DNA of 64,000 bases from Candidatus Nanosynbacter sp. HMT-352 (GTDB lineage: Bacteria > Patescibacteriota > Saccharimonadia > Saccharimonadales > Saccharimonadaceae), in NCBI RefSeq assembly GCF_022819365.1, contig NZ_CP089289.1:186001-250000 (forward strand), given 5' to 3'. A model generated the notes under the pieces. That model searched no databases and was not told where the DNA came from. It was given only the letters and a program-made list of their open reading frames with translations. Positions 17,202 to 29,718 of this stretch are shown here, piece by piece (position 1 is the stretch's first letter; each line of letters begins with the position of its first letter). The position numbers and the translations under genes were made by a program.

Positions 17202-18779
17202 ATGAATCAAGCATTGCAAGCCAAGCTAAAAACTTTGCCGCGAACGCCCGGCGTTTATTTTCATAAGTCGGCGAGTGGCGAGGTAATTTATGTTGGCAAG
17301 GCGGCGGTTCTTAAAAATCGCGTACGTCAGTATTTTCAAGATTCGCGCGGGCGAGATAATAAAACTATGGCACTGGTGGCGGAGATTTTTGATACTGATT
17401 GGATTGAAACTGAAAGTGAGGTTGATGCGCTGTTTTTGGAAAGCGAGATGATCAAGCGATATATGCCGCGATACAACGTTCTGCTGCGCGACGACAAATC
17501 TCAGATGTACGTTCGGATTGATATGAAAAGCGATTGGCCGACGGTCAGTTTTACGCGGAATCCTGCCGATGATGGTGCGGATTATTTTGGTCCATTTTAC
17601 AATGGTTTTGCGTTGAAAAAAGCGTTGCGTTATTTGAGGCGAATTTTTCCGTATCTCACTCACCAAAGACGCCCCGGTCAATCAAAGTTGGATGAGGATT
17701 TGGGTTTAAGTCCGAAAATAAGTGATGGTTCGGACGCGTATAAAGCTAGTCTGCGTAAATTGATAAGTTATATCAAGGGAAATCGCAAGGCTATTGCTGT
17801 GGAGTTGGAGCGTGATATGAAAACGGCTGCGGGACTTCACGATTTTGAGCGGGCGGCAAGTCTGAGGAATAAGTTGCGCGCCATGCAAGAACTTCAGCGA
17901 CGCGTTATGTTTGGCGACAAGGAATTTTTGGATATTTCAAAAGACAAGGCGCTGGCTGATTTAGCAAAACTACTTGGCCTTAAAAATATTCCAGTGCGAA
18001 TTGAGGGCTATGATATATCGCACATGAGCGGACGTCAAGTCGTGGCGAGTATGGTAGTTTTTACGAATGGTGCGAGCGATCGTGCGGAATATCGCAAATT
18101 TAAGGTGAGCGAAAAAAACGACGACACTGGAAATATATATGAGGTGATTTTTAGGCGGCTTGGCGAGCGAAATATCAAAAGCTGGGGTTGTCCGGATTTG
18201 TTGTTGATTGACGGCGGAAAGGGTCAACTTTTGGCGGCGATTAAGGCAAGGGATGAGCGCGGAATAAAATTGCCGATTATTAGCATCGCTAAGCGCGAGG
18301 AAGAAATTATTATTCATAAAACTGGCTCGCAAATTGACGTAACGCGCATTGAAGAATTGCAAAAATCTATTCATCAGGACATCGCTATTCACGAAGACAA
18401 TGATGTGTATGTGGTAAATCTGCATCCTGCTCAGCGCAACGCCGGCTCGCATTCAAAGAATCTACGAGGCTCTGTTATTGATGACGATTCCAGTCGGGAT
18501 AATTTTACAAAAAGTTCTATTGCGACGACAGATATTGTCAAGCTTTTCCAGCGGATTCGTGACGAATCACACCGATTTGCTGTGAGCTATCATACGGCGC
18601 TGAAGCGTCAAAATCAGACGAAAAACCAACTGGAAGAAATTCCGGGAATTGGCCCAAAGACACGCGCGAAATTGTTGAGGAAGTTTGGTAGTGTGAAAAA
18701 AATTATCGAGGCGGATTATACGGAATTGCAGGCAGAAATTGGTGCGAAAAAGGCAGATTTGATTAAGCGCTTGTCTTAA
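17202..18779 (+). CDS. uvrC: Excinuclease ABC subunit C
   Basis: Dual-incision nuclease of nucleotide excision repair, 525 aa, shorter than the roughly 600 aa of model species. GIY-YIG domain at residues 12-95 (PGVYFHK, VIYVGKA), UVR motif (DFERAASLRNKLRAM), RNase H-like domain (EGYDISHMSG, DGGKGQL) and C-terminal helix-hairpin-helix (EEIPGIGPKTRAKLLRKFG). TAATAT ends 5 nt before the ATG and no SD is seen. Works with uvrA at 8874. Confidence 0.97.
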   Translation: MNQALQAKLKTLPRTPGVYFHKSASGEVIYVGKAAVLKNRVRQYFQDSRGRDNKTMALVAEIFDTDWIETESEVDALFLESEMIKRYMPRYNVLLRDDKSQMYVRIDMKSDWPTVSFTRNPADDGADYFGPFYNGFALKKALRYLRRIFPYLTHQRRPGQSKLDEDLGLSPKISDGSDAYKASLRKLISYIKGNRKAIAVELERDMKTAAGLHDFERAASLRNKLRAMQELQRRVMFGDKEFLDISKDKALADLAKLLGLKNIPVRIEGYDISHMSGRQVVASMVVFTNGASDRAEYRKFKVSEKNDDTGNIYEVIFRRLGERNIKSWGCPDLLLIDGGKGQLLAAIKARDERGIKLPIISIAKREEEIIIHKTGSQIDVTRIEELQKSIHQDIAIHEDNDVYVVNLHPAQRNAGSHSKNLRGSVIDDDSSRDNFTKSSIATTDIVKLFQRIRDESHRFAVSYHTALKRQNQTKNQLEEIPGIGPKTRAKLLRKFGSVKKIIEADYTELQAEIGAKKADLIKRLS

Positions 18780-18830
18780 GTTTTGGGCGACCAATCGACA
18801 ATAAAGCATAAATTATATATAATAAGACTA

Positions 18831-19205
18831 ATGAAAAGACAATTTGCAACGTTTTTGATTCGGCTAATTCTTAACTCGGTAGGCATTTGGGTTGCGGTGC
18901 GGCTGCTTGGAAATGAAACTCCGGGCGCAACTTCTGCGTGGACGTTTATGATGGCTGGGCTGATATTTTCGGTAGTGAATAGCGTATTGAAGCCAATTGT
19001 TACAATTTTAGCTCTGCCAGCAATTCTATTGACATTAGGACTGTTTACTTTAATTGTGAACGGCTTTATGGTTTACATTTCGTTAGCTTTGGCGCCAGGA
19101 ATTTCTATGACTTTTGCGCATTCAATTATTGCCGGGATTATATTGAGTTTGGTAAACTATATTATAAGTAGCGCGCTGGTTTTGCAGCGGGAAGAAAAGG
19201 AGTAA
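18831..19205 (+). CDS. Phage holin family / four-helix membrane protein
   Basis: 124 aa with about four transmembrane segments, matching the mycobacterial-type '4 TMS phage holin' family: VNSVLKPIVTILALPAILLTLGLFTLIVN is characteristic in form. Despite the family name it is a chromosomal membrane protein of unknown role. TATAAT (18818-18823) is 7 nt before the ATG, leaderless pattern. secG follows after one base. Confidence 0.78.
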   Translation: MKRQFATFLIRLILNSVGIWVAVRLLGNETPGATSAWTFMMAGLIFSVVNSVLKPIVTILALPAILLTLGLFTLIVNGFMVYISLALAPGISMTFAHSIIAGIILSLVNYIISSALVLQREEKE

Positions 19206-19206
19206 T

Positions 19207-19443
19207 ATGTCAATTGATACAATTTTACCGTACGTGACGCTTGGATCTGCCGTACTGATGATTATCGCAATTTTGTTGCAGCAAAGAGGCGCAAGTTTGG
19301 GTGCGGGATTCGGTTCGTCTGGGGAATTATTCACTACTCGTCGCGGATTTGATAAAAACTTGTTTGACGTAACTATTGTTTTTGCGGTGATTTTTGTGCT
19401 ATCGATTTTGGCAAGTATGATTTTGCCGGGATTGCAAAAATAG
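19207..19443 (+). CDS. secG: Protein translocase subunit SecG
   Basis: 78 aa. Two transmembrane helices flank the conserved loop LLQQRGASLGAGFGSSGELFTTRRG. Auxiliary subunit of the SecYEG channel. SD AAAAGGAG is inside the end of the preceding gene, indicating co-transcription; the peptide-binding protein follows. Confidence 0.93.
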   Translation: MSIDTILPYVTLGSAVLMIIAILLQQRGASLGAGFGSSGELFTTRRGFDKNLFDVTIVFAVIFVLSILASMILPGLQK

Positions 19444-19453
19444 GAGAATAGAT

Positions 19454-21244
19454 TTGAGCTCGGATAATTCGTCATGGAATCGTTTTGCGCGGCTAAAAGT
19501 TTCCAGTAAAGATGTCAATAAGCGTCTGCGCAAGATTGAAAAGGGAAGCTTGCGCCATGCGCATAAATTCGTGACATCCAGATTGGATCGTTTGTCTAAT
19601 GTGCGACGTCGAGTTTCTGTTTGGATTATCTTAGTATTGGTGATGATTGGCGCCAGTGCGGTGCAGTGGCATATTTCTCGCAATTCTTTCACGACAATGG
19701 CGTATACTTCTGGCGGATCATATTCTGAGGGCGTGCTGGGTCCTTTGGAAAACCTAAATCCGATTTTCGCAAAAACCAATGCTGAAAAATCCGCCGCGAA
19801 ATTGCTATTTTCAAGTTTGTATCGATATGACTCAACGGGCAATATAAAGGCCGACATGGCGGATAGTGTCAGCGTGAACGATAAAGAAACTGAATATACA
19901 GTTAAGCTGAAAAAGGGCTTGAAGTGGTCGGACGGGCAAGATCTAACGGCGGACGACGTAATCTTTACGTTAAAGTTATTGGCGAATCCAGAAGTTGGAG
20001 CTGAAATATCAGGCTGGAAATCCATAAAATTCGAGAAAGTGTCTGACGATTCGGTGAAGTTCATCTTGCCGTCGTCATATTCACCGTTTGTCCACGCTTT
20101 GACATTCCCGATTATCCCTAAGCATATATTAAAAGACGTTAAGCCGTCGAATTTACGTGAACATGATTTTAATAAGTCGCCTATATCCAGCGGTCCGTTC
20201 GCCTTTAGGTTGCTGCAGAACGTAACGAGCGATGGCAGCAAAAAAGTGCTATATTTGCAATCGAATAGCAATTATTATGGCGGCACGCCTAAGTTAGAGC
20301 GATTCCAGTTGTACGCATATCCGACGCAGGATGATATCGCGAAAAGTTTGCGTACGCGAGAAATTACAGGAACTCCAGAATTGATTTATAACGATCAATC
20401 CGCCGAGGTAAAATCTATGTATGTCGCAGAAGCGCATTCTTTGAATAACGGAGTTTACGCGCTGTTTAATAACAACAGTCAGTTCTTGCGATCAAAAGCT
20501 GTTCGTCAAGCTTTGTCGCTCAGTGTCGACACATCCAAGCTGCGCCAATCTTTGTCATTGTCTACAGAGGAATTATCTGGTCCAACGCTTAACAAATTCC
20601 TGGGAAAGAGCTCGAACTCGTCTAGTTATGACGTCAAGAAAGCGAAATCTCTACTTGACGCTGAGGGCTGGAAGAATGTAAATAATGTTCGCCAGAAGGG
20701 AAATGATAAATTAAAGCTCAACGTGGTCGTTCTGAAGAATAGCAATTACGAAAAGGTCGCTAGGTACTTGGCTCAAGTTTGGTATGACGAACTGAACATA
20801 GAATCGGATATTAAAGTTGTCGATCCAAACGACGCCACTCAAAATATTCTTCAGACAGTTTTGCAGCCGCGCAATTTTGATGTGTTGGTTTATGAGCTCT
20901 CCTTGGGCGGCGACCCCGATGTTTACGCCTATTGGCATTCTTCGCAGGCAACCAACAATGGTTTGAATTTCTCCAATTACAATAATGCAATAGCGGACGA
21001 TGCTTTGGAGAGCGGTAGATCTAAAATATCGGCGAAGCAGCGCGCTGATCGTTACGCGAAGTTCACTGCTATTTGGCAAGCGGACGCCCCAGCAATTGCC
21101 TTGTATCAGCCGAAGTTTGACTATATTCATATTCGGAACGTTAAAGCTCTCGACGCAAGCACCGAAGTTATCAATCCCGTCGATCGCTATGTCGATGTTC
21201 AATATTGGGCGACAGAGAAAAAGTCCGTTTACAAAACCCCGTAA
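19454..21244 (+). CDS. ABC-type oligopeptide-binding protein (SBP family 5)
   Basis: 596 aa extracytoplasmic solute-binding protein, TTG start at 19454 with TAGGAG upstream. A basic cytoplasmic N-terminus (about 50 residues) precedes one signal-anchor helix (about 56-76), so it seems membrane-tethered and not lipidated. Family motifs: LLFSSLYRYD, LKKGLKWSDGQDLTADDVIFTLK, ISSGPFAFR and VRQALSLSVD. Likely captures peptides for import, which suits an auxotrophic cell. Its permease and ATPase genes are not adjacent. Confidence 0.9.
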   Translation: MSSDNSSWNRFARLKVSSKDVNKRLRKIEKGSLRHAHKFVTSRLDRLSNVRRRVSVWIILVLVMIGASAVQWHISRNSFTTMAYTSGGSYSEGVLGPLENLNPIFAKTNAEKSAAKLLFSSLYRYDSTGNIKADMADSVSVNDKETEYTVKLKKGLKWSDGQDLTADDVIFTLKLLANPEVGAEISGWKSIKFEKVSDDSVKFILPSSYSPFVHALTFPIIPKHILKDVKPSNLREHDFNKSPISSGPFAFRLLQNVTSDGSKKVLYLQSNSNYYGGTPKLERFQLYAYPTQDDIAKSLRTREITGTPELIYNDQSAEVKSMYVAEAHSLNNGVYALFNNNSQFLRSKAVRQALSLSVDTSKLRQSLSLSTEELSGPTLNKFLGKSSNSSSYDVKKAKSLLDAEGWKNVNNVRQKGNDKLKLNVVVLKNSNYEKVARYLAQVWYDELNIESDIKVVDPNDATQNILQTVLQPRNFDVLVYELSLGGDPDVYAYWHSSQATNNGLNFSNYNNAIADDALESGRSKISAKQRADRYAKFTAIWQADAPAIALYQPKFDYIHIRNVKALDASTEVINPVDRYVDVQYWATEKKSVYKTP

Positions 21245-21268
21245 TCGGGTATAATGGTAAGTGGTTAT

Positions 21269-21356
21269 GCGGGCGTGGCGGAATTGGTAGACGCGCTAGC
21301 TTGAGGGGCTAGTGAGCATTGCGCTCGTGGAAGTTCAAGTCTTCTCGCTCGCACCA
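21269..21356 (+). tRNA. tRNA-Leu(GAG)
   Basis: Class II tRNA, 88 nt with encoded CCA. Acceptor GCGGGCG pairs with CGCTCGC, anticodon loop TTGAGGG gives GAG, and a long variable arm is present. TATAAT at 21250-21255 is the likely promoter. Confidence 0.95.
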
Positions 21357-21424
21357 AACATATTGCAATTATTAGACTAATTGTTTGTGATATGTTTTAT
21401 AAAATCTGATATAATAAAGGCGGT

Positions 21425-21498
21425 GGCGCGTTGGCGGAGCGGTTACGCAGAGGTCTGCAAAACCTTTTAGACGAGTTCGACTCTCGTACGTGCCTCCA
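21425..21498 (+). tRNA. tRNA-Cys(GCA)
   Basis: 74 nt with CCA. Acceptor GGCGCGT pairs with ACGTGCC; anticodon loop CTGCAAA gives GCA. TATAAT at 21410-21415 upstream and an intrinsic terminator downstream. Confidence 0.94.
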
Positions 21499-21509
21499 AT
21501 TTTTTGATA

Positions 21510-21540
21510 AATAGTCCTGAGTACTGGGCTATTTTTTATT
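21510..21540 (+). terminator. Terminator after tRNA-Cys
   Basis: AATAGTCC pairs with GGGCTATT (one wobble), 8-nt loop, followed by a T run. Confidence 0.8.
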
Positions 21541-21623
21541 TTGCGAAATTGTACAATTTACTTAGCGAATATAGTATAATATAAGTAGTCTGGCGCGCGG
21601 GCGTCTGGATTGTATATAAATAA

Positions 21624-21709
21624 GCGCGAGTGGCGGAATTGGTAGACGCGAGGGACTTAAAATCCCTTGACCAAAAGTCGTGCGGGTTCGATTCCCGCCT
21701 TGCGCACCA
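21624..21709 (+). tRNA. tRNA-Leu(TAA)
   Basis: Class II tRNA, 86 nt with encoded CCA. Acceptor GCGCGAG pairs with CTTGCGC; loop CTTAAAA gives anticodon TAA. A TATAAT lies about 45 nt upstream. Confidence 0.95.
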
Positions 21710-21756
21710 AAGTTATAAAGAAAGTAATATTGAATAGGAAAGAGACAAGGTAAGAA

Positions 21757-22326
21757 ATGAGTCCATTGGTAATTGTACTTATTGTTACAGTGGTAGTTTT
21801 ATTAGTACTCGTAGGAGTTGTAATCGGTGCGTATAATGGTTTAGTTGTGTTGCGCAACCGCGTAGAAGAAGCATGGAGCGACATTACTGTTCAGCTAAAG
21901 CGCCGAACTGATTTAATTCCAAATTTGGTCAATTCAGTAAAAGGCTACGCTACACATGAAAAAGAAGTGTTTGAGAAGGTCGCAGAAGCTCGTTCAGCAA
22001 TTATGAATGCTGGCAGCGTGGCTGAGACCGCTAAGGCTGAAAACGCTTTGGAGGGCGCTTTGAAGAGCTTGTTTGCTGTATCTGAGGCTTACCCAGAATT
22101 GAAAGCAAATCAAAACTTCTTGCAATTACAACAAGAATTGGTTGATACTGAGGACAAAATCCAAGCAGCTCGCCGATTCTACAACGGTGGTGTTCGTGAC
22201 CTGAATACGAAGATTCAGACTTTCCCAACAAACATCATCGCGGGAATGTTTGGCTTCCAGGCTAAGGAATTCTTCGACGTCGAGGACCGTGCAAGCGTCG
22301 AAAATCCAGTTGAAGTAAAGTTCTAA
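21757..22326 (+). CDS. lemA: LemA family protein
   Basis: 189 aa, one N-terminal transmembrane helix (residues 3-25) followed by the helical LemA domain: [37 protein letters not shown]. Function in the family is unclear; it often neighbours membrane metalloproteases, and htpX follows here. SD AAGG lies upstream and a terminator downstream. Confidence 0.95.
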   Translation: MSPLVIVLIVTVVVLLVLVGVVIGAYNGLVVLRNRVEEAWSDITVQLKRRTDLIPNLVNSVKGYATHEKEVFEKVAEARSAIMNAGSVAETAKAENALEGALKSLFAVSEAYPELKANQNFLQLQQELVDTEDKIQAARRFYNGGVRDLNTKIQTFPTNIIAGMFGFQAKEFFDVEDRASVENPVEVKF

Positions 22327-22343
22327 TCGAACCCTGAAATGAA

Positions 22344-22375
22344 AATCGCTCGTCTATTTTTGGCGGGCGATTTTT
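22344..22375 (+). terminator. Terminator of lemA
   Basis: AATCGCTCG pairs with CGGGCGATT (one wobble), followed by TTTTT. The -10 box of htpX overlaps its end. Confidence 0.8.
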
Positions 22376-22389
22376 GATATAATTAACAT

Positions 22390-23265
22390 ATGTACAATGC
22401 AGTTTCTCAAAACAAACGCAACACAATATTAATTATGTCTGTGTTTGTGATAATTATTGGAATTATTGGTCTGTTTATTGGAGCGGCAACTGATAGCTAT
22501 TCACTAGCGCTCATCATTTTTATATGTGCGATATTATATGCTTGGTTGCAATATTTTATAGCTGGTAAGTTGGCTATGATGATGACTGGCGCTCAGGAAA
22601 TTAGTAAAAATGACGCTCCTGAACTTTGGCGAGTGGTGGAAAATTTGTCTATCACTTCTGGTATGCCGATGCCGAAAGTTTATATCATCGACGATCCAGC
22701 TCCAAATGCTTTTGCGACTGGTCGCGACCCAAATCACGCTATTGTTGGTGCGACTACTGGACTTTTGGATATTATGGACAAGCGTGAGCTGGAGGCGGTT
22801 ATGGCGCATGAAATGAGTCACGTGCGAAATTACGACATCCGTGTGAGTATGATTGCTTTTGGTTTGGTTAGCGCAATTGGGTTGTTTGCGGATTTGGCAC
22901 TTAGAATGATGTTTTATAGCGACGACCGCGACAGAGATGTTAATCCTATCATCTACGCTTTCGGGTTGATTGTGGGTATATTGGCGCCGCTTTTGGCAAC
23001 GATAACTCAATTGGCAGTCAGTAGACAGCGTGAATATCTGGCGGATGCTTCGGGAGTATTATTGACACGAGACACTGAAGGGCTAGCAAGCGCGCTGGAA
23101 AAATTGCGCCAATACGGCAGACCAATGCAAAAACAAAGTTCTTCCACTGCCAATTTGTTCATGAATAATCCTTTGAAACCCGGATTTTTCTCGAAACTAT
23201 TTAGTACTCATCCACCTCTAGAAGATAGAATTGCAAGGTTGAGGAATAACGCAACAAAGATGTAA
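22390..23265 (+). CDS. htpX: Membrane zinc metalloprotease HtpX
   Basis: 291 aa integral-membrane protease of family M48 for membrane-protein quality control. Two N-terminal helices, HEMSH zinc motif (about residue 140) with a third ligand in REYLADASG, and two central helices. TATAAT at 22378-22383 lies 6 nt before the ATG, leaderless pattern. Followed with a 2-nt gap by a membrane protein and then ligA, a probable transcription unit. Confidence 0.96.
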   Translation: MYNAVSQNKRNTILIMSVFVIIIGIIGLFIGAATDSYSLALIIFICAILYAWLQYFIAGKLAMMMTGAQEISKNDAPELWRVVENLSITSGMPMPKVYIIDDPAPNAFATGRDPNHAIVGATTGLLDIMDKRELEAVMAHEMSHVRNYDIRVSMIAFGLVSAIGLFADLALRMMFYSDDRDRDVNPIIYAFGLIVGILAPLLATITQLAVSRQREYLADASGVLLTRDTEGLASALEKLRQYGRPMQKQSSSTANLFMNNPLKPGFFSKLFSTHPPLEDRIARLRNNATKM

Positions 23266-23267
23266 TT

Positions 23268-26358
<3,091 letters not shown>

Positions 26359-26377
26359 ATTAATGTATAATTTACGC

Positions 26378-27076
26378 ATGGATAAGATTAAAAAACCGAG
26401 ACTCTATTGTTTTTCTCCAGCGGTAATGTTGGCGACGTTGACAATTGAAATTATTCTGGCGATATATACTTTTTGGAAATATAAATTGAATGCCGTGACA
26501 AAGATTGTGATCATGCTGTTGATTTGTTTGGCGCTGTTTCAATGGGCTGAATATAACGTTTGTGAAGGTGCGATTTTTCTGGATAATCTCGGCTGGGCTA
26601 AACTTGGCTATATTGCAATCACTATGCTTCCGCCTCTGGGTATTCATTTGATATATGAAATTTCTGGCGATAAGAGGCGATGGATTCCTGTACTTGGCTA
26701 CACTTTTGCCGCAATGTTTATTAGTTATTTTCTATTGGAGGCTAACGGAATTAAGTCTGGGGCTTGCCTGGGTAATTATGTGATTTTTGAGAACCAGCCG
26801 GGCGTCGGAATGTGGTATGGTCTGTATTATTACGGCCTATTATTTGCGGCAATTGCTTATGCGTATGTTAGGAGTAAAACCTCCAGCAAACATATTCGGC
26901 GTTCTCTAGGTTCGTTGATTGTGGGATATGTTCTATTTATGGCGCCTACGACGTTTGTCAATATCATCGATCCATCGACTATTATCGGAATTCCGTCAAT
27001 TATGTGTGGATTTGCAGTTTTGATGGCGGTAGTTTTAGCTGGGAAAGTTTTGCCAGAATACGTAAATGAGAAATGA
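26378..27076 (+). CDS. Seven-helix membrane protein of unknown function
   Basis: 232 aa with about seven predicted transmembrane helices and short loops, reminiscent of the 7TM sensor halves found on some histidine kinases but without any kinase part. TATAAT (26366-26371) is 6 nt before ATG 26378, leaderless pattern. Stands alone after ligA. No function assigned. Confidence 0.65.
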   Translation: MDKIKKPRLYCFSPAVMLATLTIEIILAIYTFWKYKLNAVTKIVIMLLICLALFQWAEYNVCEGAIFLDNLGWAKLGYIAITMLPPLGIHLIYEISGDKRRWIPVLGYTFAAMFISYFLLEANGIKSGACLGNYVIFENQPGVGMWYGLYYYGLLFAAIAYAYVRSKTSSKHIRRSLGSLIVGYVLFMAPTTFVNIIDPSTIIGIPSIMCGFAVLMAVVLAGKVLPEYVNEK

Positions 27077-27112
27077 TGCTTGTGTTTTTTTGGGCGATAA
27101 TGCATAATTAAG

Positions 27113-27210
27113 CATGAGCTGGTACGCATAGGGGCATTCTCCTATGCTTGCCAATTGAAAGACAAACACATATTCAAATATGCCCCGGGTGGGCGCGTAG
27201 CAGCTCTTCT
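27113..27210 (+). ncRNA. Candidate structured RNA
   Basis: This otherwise non-coding 160-nt gap folds well: GAGCTG (27116-27121) and TACGC (27123-27127) pair with GCGTA (27195-27199) and CAGCTC (27201-27206) across a single G-G mismatch, an 11-bp closing stem. Inside, ATAGG pairs with CCTAT (27128-27145) and GCTTGCC (27146-27152) with GGTGGGC, giving a three-way junction. An alternative pairing, GGGGCAT (27131-27137) with ATGCCCC (27180-27186), would disrupt the hairpin. A CATAAT -10 lies about 10 nt upstream. The next gene has its own promoter at its ATG, so this seems a separate transcript. Not recognised as SRP, 6S, tmRNA or RNase P RNA. Confidence 0.45.
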
Positions 27211-27235
27211 ATAATGCTTATGGTATGATATAGTT

Positions 27236-28525
27236 ATGGTTACTGTTTCAAAAAAGAGGGAAGAAAAACTAGCAAAATTAGTGCGAGAATTTTTTGCTGT
27301 TCATCCAGATGTGAAGCTTGTGGCGATAACTGGTAGTGCCGGAAAGGCTAGTGCGAAAATAGCTATCGGTACGGTTTTGGCGCAACAATTTGATATTCAA
27401 CTTCGCAATGAAGAGCCGAAGACGAAAGCAGATGTTTTTCTTCAGATGATGGGCGTGAAAATGCCTGAAAAAGGCTTGTTCAAATGGTGGAAAGTGATGC
27501 GCGCCGTAAAGAAGAGAGTTAAGGCTGAAAAACCGGAAGTCCAAGTGATTGTTCAGGAATTTAATCCAAAGGAGCTTGGCTATAACGACTGGTTTAAGGC
27601 TTACGTCGTGCCAGATATTACGGTTGTAACTTCTGTGACGAATGGTCGAATGCAGGTTGAATATTCCTTGGAGGAGGTGGCGAACGAGATGATTTCGCTG
27701 GCGAATTTCTCGCGAATGGCGATGATAAATCGTGATGACATTGATGGGCGTTTTGCTAGCTTTTTGACGAATCCTAATATCACTACTTACGGAAGTGATC
27801 CGGTGGCAGAGTATAATTTTGACGATCGTAATTTTTCTCTGAAAGACGGGCATCACGGCTTTATTGTGTCGCCAGAAAATCCTAACGGATTAGAGGTCAA
27901 TGTTAAGCTAATTGGCGAGCATAATATTCGTCCAGCAATTGTGGCGGCGGCTATTGGGTATGCGTTTGGTGAAACTGAGGAGAATATAAAAAAAGGTATA
28001 GAGAATTTGCGTCCACTACCTGGCAGGATGAATTTGCTGAAGGGTGCGGACAATACTTGGTTGATTGATGATAGTTATAGTTCGACGCCGTTGACTGCCT
28101 TGGCGGCTTTACAGTCTTTGTATCGAATTGAGACTCCGCAGCGAATTGCTGTACTTGGCAATATGAATGGCTTAAAGGGGATTTTCGAGCAAGCTCACGC
28201 TGAACTTGGTTCTCATTGTAGCCCGGATTTGTTGGATTGGGTTGTGACGGTTGGTGAGAAAGCTAATCAATATTTGGCGCCGACCGCTCGTCAAAAAGGT
28301 TGCCAGGTGAAGGAATGTAAGAATGCTATCGAGGCTGGGTCTTTCGTGCGCGACAAATTGAAATCTGAAGGCGTTGCTCTGTTTAAGGGCTCAAGTGGCG
28401 GCGTATGGCTAGAGGAATCTATAAAAATCAACCTTCATAGCACTGAGGACGATAAATACTTAGTCAGGCAAACACCGGAGTGGATTGCTAGGAAAAACCA
28501 ATTTTTCTCACAATTTAAAGATTAA
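27236..28525 (+). CDS. Mur ligase family protein (MurF-like)
   Basis: 429 aa. N-terminal ATP site AITGSAGKASAK is a variant of the Mur ligase GTxGKT loop; the central domain has NRDDIDG and GEHNIRPAIVAAA; the C-terminal domain has LPGRMNL and LIDDSYSSTP (MurF has DDxYNAxP). Likely an amide ligase of wall-precursor synthesis, probably MurF-type, but the P-loop deviation and missing Asn leave room for another substrate. TATGAT (27224-27229) is 6 nt before the ATG, leaderless pattern. Confidence 0.78.
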   Translation: MVTVSKKREEKLAKLVREFFAVHPDVKLVAITGSAGKASAKIAIGTVLAQQFDIQLRNEEPKTKADVFLQMMGVKMPEKGLFKWWKVMRAVKKRVKAEKPEVQVIVQEFNPKELGYNDWFKAYVVPDITVVTSVTNGRMQVEYSLEEVANEMISLANFSRMAMINRDDIDGRFASFLTNPNITTYGSDPVAEYNFDDRNFSLKDGHHGFIVSPENPNGLEVNVKLIGEHNIRPAIVAAAIGYAFGETEENIKKGIENLRPLPGRMNLLKGADNTWLIDDSYSSTPLTALAALQSLYRIETPQRIAVLGNMNGLKGIFEQAHAELGSHCSPDLLDWVVTVGEKANQYLAPTARQKGCQVKECKNAIEAGSFVRDKLKSEGVALFKGSSGGVWLEESIKINLHSTEDDKYLVRQTPEWIARKNQFFSQFKD

Positions 28526-28564
28526 TGTGATATATTAAATTCAAGGCATATAAAACAAGGGGGA

Positions 28565-29653
28565 ATGATGGATCAAGGTAATCAACCTGCACCGCAGCCG
28601 CAATATAATGGCGTGCCGATGCAACCAAAAAAGAAGAAAACGGGATTGATAATTGGCATAGTGCTGGGAGTTATAGCTCTTATTGCTATTATCTCTGCTG
28701 TGCTAGTTTATTTCTTGTGGTGGCAGAATCCAGAAAAGATGGTTACAGACGCTGTGTCTAATGCTATCATGGCAAAGAAGATGACTGCCGACGGTAAGGT
28801 AGTTGTTGACATGCGCGACCAAGGAAAAATAGAGCTAAACGTAAAGACTGCTACTGATTCGGGAAAATCAAAGGCGAATATTGACGCTAAGCTTAATATT
28901 AAGGGAGTTGAGAAAAATATCCCTCTTAAGGGTGATGCGGTTCTTGATAGTGACGGAACGATATATGTGAAGATAAATAACTTTAAGGATTTGTATGGTA
29001 CTTTGATTGAGATAGTTATGGAGTCTTCCTCTGGCGGAAACCTATCAAGATCTCAAATAGAAACTTACCGTGATCAGACATTGGAGAAGATGGGTTCTGA
29101 GATAGATAAAATGAGCGACACGTGGATGAAGATTTCTCCAGATGAAATCGGTAGCGAATACAAGTGTGGAATTAACGCTCTGAAGAAAATCCAAAGTGAC
29201 GAAAGTGCGCGTAAGGAATTGGCTCAGATTTATCAAAAGAATAGCTTCTTCACTATAAAAGACTCAAAGATCAGCGATCGTAATGGTGGACGTGGTTTTG
29301 AATTACAGGGCGATAACGGTAAATTGTCGAAATTTAATGATGAGTTTAAAAATTCATCAGCAGGCAAGGCACTCGGTAAGTGCGGAAAATCGAATGGCTA
29401 CGATAGTAATGACGAATCGACATCTATTGACGAATCTTCATTGAAGGTGTGGGTTGATAGGTCATCTCATGAACTGAAGGCTGTAGAGCTTAAGGGTAAT
29501 GATAAGAAGGCTTCTGTAGAAATTTCATTTGACATTAATATGAACAAGTCTGAGGAAATCAAGGTTCCTTCGAGTGCTGAGAGCTTGAAAGAGTTTGTAG
29601 AAGGTTTTATGGAAGGGTATTCGAGCGGATTATCATCAACCTCGACTAGGTAA
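28565..29653 (+). CDS. Membrane-anchored extracellular protein of unknown function
   Basis: 362 aa. A Pro/Gln-rich cytoplasmic N-terminus, KKKK, one transmembrane helix (about residues 26-50), then a soluble domain of about 310 residues with alternating beta strands, two Cys (EYKCGIN, LGKCGKS) and a Ser-rich tail. The architecture resembles LppX/LolA-like lipid-binding folds, a weak guess. Two ATGs in tandem (28565, 28568) follow AAGGGGG; the second has the better spacing. Followed by a strong terminator. Confidence 0.68.
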   Translation: MMDQGNQPAPQPQYNGVPMQPKKKKTGLIIGIVLGVIALIAIISAVLVYFLWWQNPEKMVTDAVSNAIMAKKMTADGKVVVDMRDQGKIELNVKTATDSGKSKANIDAKLNIKGVEKNIPLKGDAVLDSDGTIYVKINNFKDLYGTLIEIVMESSSGGNLSRSQIETYRDQTLEKMGSEIDKMSDTWMKISPDEIGSEYKCGINALKKIQSDESARKELAQIYQKNSFFTIKDSKISDRNGGRGFELQGDNGKLSKFNDEFKNSSAGKALGKCGKSNGYDSNDESTSIDESSLKVWVDRSSHELKAVELKGNDKKASVEISFDINMNKSEEIKVPSSAESLKEFVEGFMEGYSSGLSSTSTR

Positions 29654-29671
29654 ATAGCTTAATTGTCTAAT

Positions 29672-29703
29672 AATAATCCCGTTCGTAATGAGCGGGATTA
29701 TTT
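29672..29703 (+). terminator. Intrinsic terminator upstream of leuS
   Basis: AATAATCCCG pairs perfectly with CGGGATTATT, 11-nt loop, followed by a short T run. The leuS -10 box begins just after. Confidence 0.8.
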
Positions 29704-29718
29704 GCTATAATTACAGAT

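Noticed and set aside
19399..20271. 290-aa open frame on the minus strand
   Set aside because: Antisense to the peptide-binding protein, which has clear family motifs, an SD and a signal anchor; the antisense frame has no recognisable domain.
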